Made by a program: the position numbers and the translations under genes. A stretch of 56,027 nt of DNA from Novosphingobium sp. Rr 2-17. Its GTDB lineage: Bacteria > Pseudomonadota > Alphaproteobacteria > Sphingomonadales > Sphingomonadaceae. Location of the stretch: positions 1 to 56,027 of the forward strand of contig NZ_AKFJ01000123.1 in NCBI RefSeq assembly GCF_000272475.1, read 5' to 3'. Numbering within the stretch: position 1 is the stretch's first letter; every line of letters starts with the position of its first letter. The notes under the pieces were generated by a model. That model was not told the origin of the DNA. It did not search any database and was given only the letters and a program-made list of their open reading frames with translations. Below are positions 47,236-55,785 of this stretch, one piece after another.

Positions 47236-50031
47236 ATGCAAAACCTGTTATCGTCAGATCGTCGTTCGCCCGTTACTCACCGCCATGCCTTATGCAGCGC
47301 TCTTGCGCTTGCGCTGCTGGCCACGTCCGGCACGGCGCATGCGGACGCAAACACCACCGATGCGAAAAGCGCCGACACCGCAAACGCGGGCAACGAGGCA
47401 GGATCGATCCTCGTGACCGGGCATCAGCAGACCGTCGCCTTGGAACAGAAGAAGCTTTCGGTCGCGACCACCGATGTGATGTCCGCCGAGGAAATCGAGA
47501 GCCGTCCGGGCGGCAACATCGTCGACATCCTTTCACATCTTCCCGGTCTGACCGGGTACAGCGATATGGGCCTGGGCCAAGCTGCGACAGGCGAGAAGGA
47601 ATTCGTCACGATTCGCGGCATCGACGCCAGCTACAATGCCTACACCATGAATGGCATCCAGGTGCCGACCGCGGACTTTTCGACCCGCGCCCTCTCGCTT
47701 AAGCTGATGGCGCCTTATGGCATAAATCGCGTCACGGTGACCAAGACGCCGACCGCCGACATGCCCGGCGATTCGATTGGCGGGGTGATCGACATCGCCA
47801 CCCCGACCGCTTTCGATTACGACGGCCCGTTCAACAAGCTGACGATTGCCGGAACGCTATCGGGCAAAGCAGCCGATGCGGGATTGCCCGCGGGCGGAGG
47901 GATCGGCCAGTTCGAATTCGCCCGCCGCTTCGGCACCGCGCATGAATTCGGCATCTATGCCACCGTCTACTACGACAAGCGATCGTCATATGGCTCGACG
48001 CTGGAATCGATCGGCTACGAGCCCACAAGCAAGAGCGACTACGACGCCGACGGCAACGCCATCTCGAACTGGCGCGAACTGAGCAACGGGCTGACCTCGA
48101 CAGGCCTGCGCAGCGATCTTTATCGCTACGATATCAAACGCTACGGCGGCAATTTCTCGCTCGACTACCGCGGCGATCGCCAGACCCTATACCTTCGCGG
48201 GACTTATGGCCGTTACGAACGCAAAGGCACCGATTCTCAGCACGGCCTGTTTTCGATCGCCAACACCTTCGATGAGGAAGGCAACTATGAACCGATCGGC
48301 CTGCTGTCGAGCGGCTACTACCAGTCGCGCGACGAGAATAGCGACCTGGCCACCATTCAGGCCGGCGGATCGACGACCTTTGCCGACGATCGCCTGGTGG
48401 TCTCCTACGATGCATCGGTAGGACGTAGCAAATGGGAGCGCCCCAAATACATCGAAGCGTCGTTGTACGGCCAATACATTACCGATGGCACGGCCTCGTT
48501 CGATGCCAGCGACCCGTCCTCGCCGGCAATCACCTATTCGAACGACGCGGCTCGCGAATACGCCAACAACCAAAATAGCACGGCGGTTTGGAAGTTCCAG
48601 GGCTCGGACAGCGGCGCCACCAACACTTTGTATTCGGGCAAGATCGATGCAGCGTACAAAGTCGGCGGCTCGTTTCTCGATACGATTAAGGCGGGCGTCG
48701 CGGTCAATGTATCGAAGCGCACTTCTTACGAGCACTACCTATTTCATAATAACGGCAATTTCGTCATTCTCGATGCAGACGGCGAGGCCGTGGACTTCAC
48801 TAATCCGCAAGGGTCTACCGTTGCGGAACTGTCAGGCAAGAACGTGACCGACATGCTCGGCACCAGCTGGAAGCTGTTCGACCGTTCCTACTTCGAAAGC
48901 ATGGTCCTGCCTTACGCCTATACCAGCCAGTACACGGCAAGCGGGGCGGACAACCCAGGGACCTATACGCCGACGGACTACTCCGGCAACACGGTGCACG
49001 GCACGGAAAAGGTCTTTGCCGGATACACCAGCGCGGACATGCATTGGGGCAAACTGCAGGCCGTCGCCGGGCTTCGCCTGGAATATACCGACTTTCGTAG
49101 CAGCCACTGGACGGTCGATGACTCCACGACCGGAAACGGCCACTTCGATTCAGACGGCAATACGTATGTCGAGCTGCTCCCCAGCCTGAACCTGGTATGG
49201 CGCCCACAAGACCAACTGGTCTTGCGTGCCTCGATCCATCGTGGCTTCTCGCGCCCGGCCTTCGGGTTGATCGCAGGGGCAACGACTTACTCGACCGACG
49301 ACATTACCGGCGCGGTCTACACGTCGAAGTCGAACCCCAACCTCAAGCCGACCGAATCCTACAACTATGATCTCGGTGCCGAGTATTACGGCAACGACGG
49401 CACGTTGCTGACCATGGCAGCCTACTACAAGGCGATCGACAACTTCATCTACACCTCGACCGCCACGGGCTCGCTGCCCGATTCCAATTATAGCGACGAC
49501 AGCAGCTATGTGACGATGCCGGAAAACGGTAAAAAGGCTGAGCTTTACGGGGTCGAATTCAATTTCCGTCGTCGCCTGAAGGAACTGCCCGGGCTGCTCT
49601 CGGGGATCAGCATAGGTGCCAACGCCACGCTCCAGCACTCGAGCGCGGACAGTGGCCGCGCCGACCACTATGGCCGCAAGACCTGGCTCCCGCGGGCCCC
49701 GCGCTACATGTACAACCTCGATCTTGGCTACCAACTGGGCAAATTCAAGACGAACCTCGCCTGGCAGCACGTCGGCGAGCAACTGTACGCCCTGACCAGC
49801 AACAATCTCGACTTGTACCTTCAGCCAACCGAAACCCTAGACTTGAACAGCGAAGTGACGGTCGGGCGAGTGACGATCGCCGCACAAGTGCAAAACCTGC
49901 TTAACAAAGTGCAGTTCTACAAGACACTGGGCAAGTCGACCCAGTACCTGGGCACACAGAGCGGTGGCGGCAACGGCTCCTACGTAGAGACCGGGCGCTT
50001 TTTCAAGCTGTCGGCTTCCTACCAATGGTAA
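47236..50031 (+). CDS. TonB-dependent receptor of the PI-PLC/PHP operon
   Basis: This 931-residue outer membrane receptor is of the large Caulobacter/Xanthomonas type (TIGR01782-like). The start at 47236 follows GGGGGG; the ATG at 47182 lies in the promoter. A leader ends near SGTAHA, followed by SILVTGHQQ. The plug carries NIVDILSHLPGLTGYSD, FVTIRGIDASYNAYTMNGIQ and VTKTPTADMPGDSIGGVIDI. The barrel has the family's NPNLKPTESYNYDLGAEYY and ends FKLSASYQW. It overlaps the phospholipase gene by 7 bp and heads the operon. Such receptors usually import oligosaccharides or other large polar ligands. Confidence 0.93.
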   Translation: MQNLLSSDRRSPVTHRHALCSALALALLATSGTAHADANTTDAKSADTANAGNEAGSILVTGHQQTVALEQKKLSVATTDVMSAEEIESRPGGNIVDILSHLPGLTGYSDMGLGQAATGEKEFVTIRGIDASYNAYTMNGIQVPTADFSTRALSLKLMAPYGINRVTVTKTPTADMPGDSIGGVIDIATPTAFDYDGPFNKLTIAGTLSGKAADAGLPAGGGIGQFEFARRFGTAHEFGIYATVYYDKRSSYGSTLESIGYEPTSKSDYDADGNAISNWRELSNGLTSTGLRSDLYRYDIKRYGGNFSLDYRGDRQTLYLRGTYGRYERKGTDSQHGLFSIANTFDEEGNYEPIGLLSSGYYQSRDENSDLATIQAGGSTTFADDRLVVSYDASVGRSKWERPKYIEASLYGQYITDGTASFDASDPSSPAITYSNDAAREYANNQNSTAVWKFQGSDSGATNTLYSGKIDAAYKVGGSFLDTIKAGVAVNVSKRTSYEHYLFHNNGNFVILDADGEAVDFTNPQGSTVAELSGKNVTDMLGTSWKLFDRSYFESMVLPYAYTSQYTASGADNPGTYTPTDYSGNTVHGTEKVFAGYTSADMHWGKLQAVAGLRLEYTDFRSSHWTVDDSTTGNGHFDSDGNTYVELLPSLNLVWRPQDQLVLRASIHRGFSRPAFGLIAGATTYSTDDITGAVYTSKSNPNLKPTESYNYDLGAEYYGNDGTLLTMAAYYKAIDNFIYTSTATGSLPDSNYSDDSSYVTMPENGKKAELYGVEFNFRRRLKELPGLLSGISIGANATLQHSSADSGRADHYGRKTWLPRAPRYMYNLDLGYQLGKFKTNLAWQHVGEQLYALTSNNLDLYLQPTETLDLNSEVTVGRVTIAAQVQNLLNKVQFYKTLGKSTQYLGTQSGGGNGSYVETGRFFKLSASYQW

Positions 50032-51185
50032 GCTGGCTCTCAACCGCTATGCACAAGGCGGCGGTCGGCTTCGTCCCTGCCGCCGCCATGCTGCTCGTCG
50101 CGATGAGCGTGCCGGCATCAGGCAAGGCCGCGGCGGATCAAGTAGAAGGCGTGCCCGCCCGATTGCGGCTCGACCAAGTTCAGGAACTGGGATCTCATAA
50201 CAGCTACAAGCGCTATCCATCCCCGGCTGAAGAACAGCATATCCGCACGCTCGCGCCAGAATACTGGGACGGTCTGGCCTATGGCCATCCGCCGCTGGAG
50301 GCGCAATTTGCGATCGGCATTCGCCAGATCGAAATCGATGTCGCGCCCGATCCCGATGGCGGGCTCTACCTTGCGCCCTATCTCGACACCACGCCCGATG
50401 CGCGCCGGTCGATGATGGCACCGGGCGCCAAAGTTCTGCATTTTCCCCAGCTCGACGTGGAGACCCATTGCCTGACCTTTCGCGCTTGTTTGGCAACCTT
50501 GCGCCGCTGGTCCGACGCCCATCCGGACCATCTGCCGCTCACCGTGCTGGTCAATGCCAGCGACTTCCCACCGATCGCCGGATTGTGGACGCATGATGCC
50601 CGCTTCGATGAAGCAGGACTCGCCATGCTCGATAGCGACATCCTTTCCGAAATCGGCCGGTCGCGAGTAATCACGCCTGACGATGTCCGAGGATCGTACC
50701 GTAGCCTGGCAGATGCGGTACGGGCGCATGCCTGGCCTACTCTCGGCAACGCGCGCGGCAAGTTCATGTTCGTGCTCGATGCCGCCGAACGGCACTATGC
50801 GCTGTATGCCAAGGGCCATGCCTCGCTTTTAGGACGAGTGATGTTCGGGTATTATCCCGAGACCGCGCCCGAGGCGGCCATCTTCAACATCCAAGATCCG
50901 CGCGGACAAGAAGCACGCATCGGTCGGCTCGTGCGCGAAGGGTTCCTCGTGCGGACCCGGGCCGATGCCGACACCCAAGAAGCGCGCAAGAACGATCGCC
51001 GGCGCCTCGATGCGGCGATCGCATCGGGTGCGCAGTTCGTCAGTACCGACTTTTACGACGGCGCCCCCAATCCGCAGGGTTTCGCCTACCGCGCCGCGCT
51101 GCCGGGCAATCTCCTGCTGCGCTGCAACCCGCTTACGGCGGTGTGCGTCCCTGCTGCGCAAACCTCGAAGGACCTGGCTCGATGA
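50025..51185 (+). CDS. Exported Ca2+-dependent phosphoinositide-type phospholipase C
   Basis: This 386-residue protein is of the Ca2+-dependent PI-PLC family (TIM-barrel, PI-PLC-C1 type), which splits phosphoinositides to diacylglycerol and inositol phosphate. A signal peptide lies in the first 35 residues. The ATG at 50025 overlaps the receptor end; an ATG at 50049 also gives a signal peptide. Likely active-site motifs are LGSHNSYK (His58), RQIEIDV (Glu103, Asp105), LHFPQLDVETHC (His139, Asp144) and QFVSTDFYDG. The usual acidic/lysine stretch after the third strand reads VLVNASD here. It is coupled to the PHP gene by ATGA. Inositol lipids or phosphate diesters are the expected substrates. 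Confidence 0.9.
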   Translation: MVSWLSTAMHKAAVGFVPAAAMLLVAMSVPASGKAAADQVEGVPARLRLDQVQELGSHNSYKRYPSPAEEQHIRTLAPEYWDGLAYGHPPLEAQFAIGIRQIEIDVAPDPDGGLYLAPYLDTTPDARRSMMAPGAKVLHFPQLDVETHCLTFRACLATLRRWSDAHPDHLPLTVLVNASDFPPIAGLWTHDARFDEAGLAMLDSDILSEIGRSRVITPDDVRGSYRSLADAVRAHAWPTLGNARGKFMFVLDAAERHYALYAKGHASLLGRVMFGYYPETAPEAAIFNIQDPRGQEARIGRLVREGFLVRTRADADTQEARKNDRRRLDAAIASGAQFVSTDFYDGAPNPQGFAYRAALPGNLLLRCNPLTAVCVPAAQTSKDLAR

Positions 51186-52765
51186 CCCGATTTCCCGCCA
51201 GCATTATGGGCGCATTGGCGCTCGCTATCGTATTGGAACCATGCGCAGGACACGCCGCGGAACCTGCAACGCCTCACTCCGAAACGCAGGCACCGCTGCA
51301 CGATGTCGTCATATCAGGCGTGCTTCACGATAGTGACCGAGCCACGTACCGAGAACTGCCTTTCGACGTCCCGGCAGGGGTCAGCAAGATCACCATTCAC
51401 CTGGAGGGCAACGATCCGGCGAACGGGACGTATCTCGTGCTGGGCGTCTATGATCCCGAACGCCTGCGGGGATGGGGCGGCGCGATCAAGCCAGATGTCA
51501 CGATCGCAACCACCTTTGCCTCGTCGTCCTACCTGCCCGGCCCTCTGCCGGTTGGGCGCTGGCGCGCTAGCCTCGCGGTCGCGAGCATCCGCGGTGGCGC
51601 CACCGCGCCCTACCGGCTGGTCGTACACTTTGATAACGGACCTGCAGCGCAAGCGCTCGCAGATAAACCGGTCAGGCAAGGCAAGGCTTGGTATCGCGGC
51701 GACTTTCATACGCATACCGGGCAAAGCGATGCCCAGTGCAGCTCACGCCCCAACGGCAAGGCGGTGCCATGTCCGGTCTTCCTGACGCTGGACGCCGCCT
51801 ATCGCCACGGGCTCGATTTCGTATCGGTGAGCGATCACAATGTCGCCTCGCAAGATGCCGAACTGGCTATCGATGCGCCCTATTTCGATACGATGCTGGT
51901 CATCCCGAGCCGCGAGATGACCACCCAGTCCGGGCACTACAACTTGACCGGGATCGCCGATTTTGTCGACTTCCGCCTCGGCGGGCCGGGCTCCAAAGAC
52001 ATCAGCGCGATGTTCCGGGCGGGCAAACCGACAGGGGCGCTCGTATCGATCAATCACCCCGAGATCCCGACCGGCGAAGAATGCCTGGGCTGTGGGTGGT
52101 CGGCGCCAGGCACCGATTATGCGCTGGTCGATGCGATCGAAGTCGCCAACGGGGGCATCGCCGCAGATGCCGGCGGCAATTTCGACGACGGTCAGGGATC
52201 CGGCACCGCCTGGTGGGAAGCTTTGCTCGACAAAGGCTATCATCTGACCGGTATTGGCGGCAGCGACAATCATGACGCGATCGATGGGCATGCAGGCACC
52301 TCCCCCGTGGGCGCGCAGTCTCCGGTCGGCCTGCCGGGCACCGCAGTAGAGGCCGCAGACCTGTCGCAGCCGGCCATTTTGGCTGGCGTTCGCGCCGGGC
52401 GGGTCTTTATCGATCTTTTGGGAGCGGACCAGGCGCGGCGGCTCGATATCGTGACGCAACTTCGCACCGGTCAAACTGTCGCGATGGGCGGCACTTTGAC
52501 GCTGCCGCGCAGCCAGCGCGCAACCGGAAGCGTCCTTGTGGAGGGGATGCAAGGGGCCTATGTGGATCTTCGTCTCGATGGCCGCCACATACCGCTTGCC
52601 GATAAAGGGCTGATCGCCGGGCCAAAAGCGAGCGTCGGCTTTGCATTCGGCGTTGCTGATCTGAGCAAGGAACAGGCGGGGCACTGGATACGTGCAGACG
52701 TGCGCGATTCCACCGGAAAGCGCTTGTTGATCGGCAACCCGATCTACATCAACTTGCGGCGCTAA
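51182..52765 (+). CDS. Exported CehA/McbA-type PHP metallohydrolase
   Basis: This 527-residue protein has a signal peptide (MTRFPASIMGALALAIVLEP, then AGHA), a beta-rich N-terminal domain of about 150 residues, and a PHP hydrolase domain. The metal motifs are HTHTG (176-180), SDHN (217-220), GHYN (His252), NHPE (291-294) and GSDNH (360-364). The CehA/McbA label comes from carbaryl hydrolase relatives, but PHP enzymes often remove phosphate. Next to a phospholipase C, a phosphatase acting on the released head group is a reasonable inference. The start at 51182 overlaps the upstream stop. It is the last gene of the operon. Confidence 0.88.
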   Translation: MTRFPASIMGALALAIVLEPCAGHAAEPATPHSETQAPLHDVVISGVLHDSDRATYRELPFDVPAGVSKITIHLEGNDPANGTYLVLGVYDPERLRGWGGAIKPDVTIATTFASSSYLPGPLPVGRWRASLAVASIRGGATAPYRLVVHFDNGPAAQALADKPVRQGKAWYRGDFHTHTGQSDAQCSSRPNGKAVPCPVFLTLDAAYRHGLDFVSVSDHNVASQDAELAIDAPYFDTMLVIPSREMTTQSGHYNLTGIADFVDFRLGGPGSKDISAMFRAGKPTGALVSINHPEIPTGEECLGCGWSAPGTDYALVDAIEVANGGIAADAGGNFDDGQGSGTAWWEALLDKGYHLTGIGGSDNHDAIDGHAGTSPVGAQSPVGLPGTAVEAADLSQPAILAGVRAGRVFIDLLGADQARRLDIVTQLRTGQTVAMGGTLTLPRSQRATGSVLVEGMQGAYVDLRLDGRHIPLADKGLIAGPKASVGFAFGVADLSKEQAGHWIRADVRDSTGKRLLIGNPIYINLRR

Positions 52766-52865
52766 CGAGAGGCTCCTTAAGGCAGTAACCCTGTCCCGGG
52801 AAACGCCTCCAGTGAAATGTGAGGAATCTGGCAAAATCGAAGCCGACAGAAACTGGAGGTTTTGC

Positions 52866-53075
52866 ATGCAGGAGCCGGAGGTCACGGGGGAACAGATCGC
52901 GTTCGCGCTGCGCCAAGACGATGGCGGGACATCGGTTGCCGAAGTCTGTAAGTAAGATGGGCAATCCGAAGCAGCGGACTACCGGTAGAAGCATTTGTAC
53001 TTTATTATCGATTCATCAGAACTGCGCAAAATGCGCCATCTTAAGCAACAAAACCAGAAGCTCGCGCGGATATGA
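52866..53075 (+). pseudogene. IS3-family OrfA remnant
   Basis: One frame reads TGEQIAFALRQDDGGTSVAEVCK, stop, then a degraded stretch ending SSELRKMRHLKQQNQKLARI and another stop. This matches the helix-turn-helix protein OrfA of IS3-type elements (TxxQIxxxLRQxExGxxVAEVC, later PSELRxLRxLExENxKLKRI). The stops show it is dead. No OrfB or terminal repeats follow. Confidence 0.78.
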
Positions 53076-53172
53076 TTTGAGCAATACTTTTTCAGAAGCT
53101 TGATTTTTAGGATCTCCGGTGAGGAATATGCGTGATTCATAGGAATCCAGCTTTGATGGAGGCTGGCGATGA

Positions 53173-53460
53173 AAGAGGATCGGCAGCGCGATCTCGAACA
53201 CTGGCCTGATCGGCCCGGGTGATCGAAAGAGTATCCAATCGAGGTCAGCACACGCCGACGCGCTCAGCTATGACCTTTCTTGCACTGCAGAAATCGAAAA
53301 CGATTGTGTTCCAGTCACTGCGGGTCGCGCTCTTCAAGTACTTTGTCGCGCGGGTTTCGAAGAAGTTCGCGTGTTCGACGCCGCCATCCATTGGAACGGA
53401 AGCTATGTCGGCGTGCGTCACCACGCGGCCTGCTACTTTCTTGCGAAGATTTACGGATAG
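53173..53460 (+). pseudogene. Start-less C-terminal gene fragment, family unknown
   Basis: The frame is open for 95 codons from 53173 to the TAG at 53458 with no usable start. It reads like real protein: SYDLSCTAEIENDCVPVTAG, RALQVLCRAGFEEVRVFDAA, IHWNGSYVGVRHHAACYFLA. The alternation of strand and helix and the RAGFEEVRVFDA pattern suggest an alpha/beta domain, such as the end of a small-molecule methyltransferase, but I cannot name the family. It follows an IS3 remnant, so the gene was probably truncated by a past rearrangement. Confidence 0.5.
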
Positions 53461-53568
53461 AGCTTTTTCAGTGAGGCTGCGGCCTTGCGTCTCTGGGATC
53501 GTCCAATCGCATCCATGTTACAAAAATAGCACGGATCCGCAAAAATTGAACCACCTGTTGCTAGTAGG

Positions 53569-53579
53569 TCGCAATAGCA
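53569..53579 (+). promoter_or_regulatory. Candidate iron-type operator motif
   Basis: TCGCAATAGCA is identical to the motif upstream of the siderophore receptor at 39894-42029. It has the same orientation and nearly the same distance from the start (43 bp here, 41 bp there). It is probably part of a Fur-type site. Confidence 0.5.
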
Positions 53580-53622
53580 TTAGCTGGCGTGCAGGTTCGC
53601 ATTCAATCAGTCAGGAAGTGCC

Positions 53623-55785
53623 ATGAAAAATTCTCGTAGCAGGCTTCTCCTCGGGGCAGCCGCCGGGATTGTGTCCGTCGTAACGCTGGCGCCGCTCCCT
53701 GCTATGGCGGCGGATGGCAGCGCTAATGCAGGTGACAGCCGTGACCGCGACGACATCGTCGTTACTGGGGTACGTTCGCTCACCGACGCTATTTCGGGCA
53801 CAAAGACCAACCTTCCGCTGGCGGAAACGCCGCAGTCGATTTCGGTGGTCGATGCCAGCACTATTGCAGAGCTGGGTATGCAGAATCTCAATCAGGCACT
53901 ACGCCTTGTAGCGGGCGTGACGCCGGAAACCCGCGGTTCCTCGGCCGAGGTCTATGACCAGTTCAAGCTGCGCGGCTTTGACGTCGACACCTATCTCGAC
54001 GGCCTGAAGCAGTACAGCAGCAAGACTGGCTACGCTGCCCCACAGGTCGATATGTCTCGCCTCGACCGCATCGAAGTGGTCAAGGGATCCGCCTCCGCGT
54101 TGTATGGCGCGTCGAGCCCGGGCGGCCTCGTCAATGAGCAGAGCAAGCTGCCGATCGACCGCGATTTCTACGGCGCGGCATCGGTGAGCTACGGCAACTA
54201 CGACAGCTATCGTATCGATGGCGACATCGGCGGCAAGATCGGCTCTGGCGTGCTGTGGCGCGTCTATGGCAGTGCCAACGGTGCAGATACGCAGCAGGAC
54301 TATGGCAAGCGGAAGCGCGAAACCGCATCGGCCGCAGTGACGCTGGGTGCCGGCACTTCGACCGACTTCACCGTCCTAGCGGCCTATTCGCACGATCCGT
54401 ACAATGGCAATTATGGCGCGTTCCCATCCTATGGCACGCTGGATGATAATGCCACGCAGGGCAAGATTTCGACGTCGTTTTATGGTGGCGAGCCCAACGA
54501 CTTCTTCAAGCGTGAGCAGTTCGGCCTCACGTATATCTTCAACCACGATTTCGGCGATGGTTGGAAGCTGCGCTCGGCCGGCCGCTATCAGTATGTGAAG
54601 ACCCGGCTTGGCCTCGTTTACGTTTACACCGGCAGCGGCTATGTGACCGATACGGATTACACGCGCTATTCCTATGCCACCAACGAACAGCTCAACACCT
54701 TCACTTACGACACTCAACTGACCGGCTTGGTGAAGACCGGGGCGGTAGATCATAACCTGCTGTTCGGCGTTGATCGCCAGGTCGCGCATTCCAGCGAACT
54801 CTACGCGTTCGGCGGTGCGACAGATATCAACGCCTATGATCCCGTCTATGGCACCATGGATACGCCGAGCGATCCGTATCATGTCCTGAACTACGACCTG
54901 GTCGGCTATACCACCCCTACCCTGACCAAAGCGCAGCAGCGCCAGCAGGGCCTTTACGCGCAGGACCAGATCTCTGCCGGTGGCCTGCGAGTCCTGCTGA
55001 GCGGTCGATATGACTGGGCGCGTTCGCGCGTCGATGGCACGGGGCGCGACGACCAGAAGTTCACCTATCGCGCGGCGGCCCTGTACAAGACCTCGATCGG
55101 GCTTTCGCCTTACGTCGCCTGGTCGACTTCGTTCGAGCCGCAGACCAGTTCGCTTCAGGACGGCAGCATTGCCAAGCCGACCACTGGAAAATCGCTCGAG
55201 GCGGGTGTGAAGTACCAGCTTCCCGGCACCGACATTCTGCTGAGTGCGGCCTATTTCCACATCGATCAGTCGAACCTCGTCGTTACCGCACCATTGACCA
55301 GCTACGTCACTCAAGCCGGAAAGGTCCGTTCGCAGGGCGTGGAAGTCGAGGCCGCCGGCTCCCTGCCCTTCGGCTTTGACTTCCGCTTGGCATTCAGTCG
55401 TCAGAGTGTGAAGGACATCCAGGACACCGACGAGAGCCTCGTGGGCAAGAGCCTCGCGGTGGTCGGAAAGGGCGGCACGTCCTTCAACCTGAACTGGACG
55501 GCCAAGGAAGGTCCGCTGGAGGGGGTTAAGCTCGGCGGCGTGGTTCGCCATGTCGACGAAACATATGCCGGAGACTCGATCTACACGCCTGGCTACACCG
55601 TGTTTGACGCGCTGCTGCGCTACAACCTGGGCAAGGCAGTTCCGAGGCTGTCGAACGTCACCCTTGGCGTGAATGCCACCAACATCTTCGACAAGACCTA
55701 CATCACCAGCTGCTACGCCGCTTACGGCTGGTGCTGGTACGGCAATCGTCGCACAGTGCAGGGAACGATCGGGTTCACCTGGTAA
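53623..55785 (+). CDS. TonB-dependent siderophore receptor (FhuA/FpvA-like)
   Basis: This 720-residue outer membrane receptor starts at the ATG at 53623, after AGGAAG. The signal peptide runs from MKNSRSRLLLGAAAGIVSVV to LPAMA. The plug is of the ferric-siderophore type (LPLAETPQSISVVDASTIAE; LNQALRLVAGVTPETRGSS; FKLRGFDVDTYLDGLKQYSS; VVKGSASALYGASSPGGLVN). The barrel includes ATNIFDKTYITSCYAAYGWC, YGNRRTV, the conserved near-C-terminal box of hydroxamate-siderophore receptors, and ends QGTIGFTW. A candidate iron operator lies upstream. Confidence 0.95.
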   Translation: MKNSRSRLLLGAAAGIVSVVTLAPLPAMAADGSANAGDSRDRDDIVVTGVRSLTDAISGTKTNLPLAETPQSISVVDASTIAELGMQNLNQALRLVAGVTPETRGSSAEVYDQFKLRGFDVDTYLDGLKQYSSKTGYAAPQVDMSRLDRIEVVKGSASALYGASSPGGLVNEQSKLPIDRDFYGAASVSYGNYDSYRIDGDIGGKIGSGVLWRVYGSANGADTQQDYGKRKRETASAAVTLGAGTSTDFTVLAAYSHDPYNGNYGAFPSYGTLDDNATQGKISTSFYGGEPNDFFKREQFGLTYIFNHDFGDGWKLRSAGRYQYVKTRLGLVYVYTGSGYVTDTDYTRYSYATNEQLNTFTYDTQLTGLVKTGAVDHNLLFGVDRQVAHSSELYAFGGATDINAYDPVYGTMDTPSDPYHVLNYDLVGYTTPTLTKAQQRQQGLYAQDQISAGGLRVLLSGRYDWARSRVDGTGRDDQKFTYRAAALYKTSIGLSPYVAWSTSFEPQTSSLQDGSIAKPTTGKSLEAGVKYQLPGTDILLSAAYFHIDQSNLVVTAPLTSYVTQAGKVRSQGVEVEAAGSLPFGFDFRLAFSRQSVKDIQDTDESLVGKSLAVVGKGGTSFNLNWTAKEGPLEGVKLGGVVRHVDETYAGDSIYTPGYTVFDALLRYNLGKAVPRLSNVTLGVNATNIFDKTYITSCYAAYGWCWYGNRRTVQGTIGFTW

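Larger units (their letters stand above)
52766..53622. other. Gene-poor stretch with IS remnant and gene tail
   Basis: This AT-richer region holds the IS3 orfA remnant (52866-53075), a start-less gene tail (53173-53460) and the promoter of the next receptor, with a candidate iron operator at 53569. Nothing intact was found. Confidence 0.6.
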
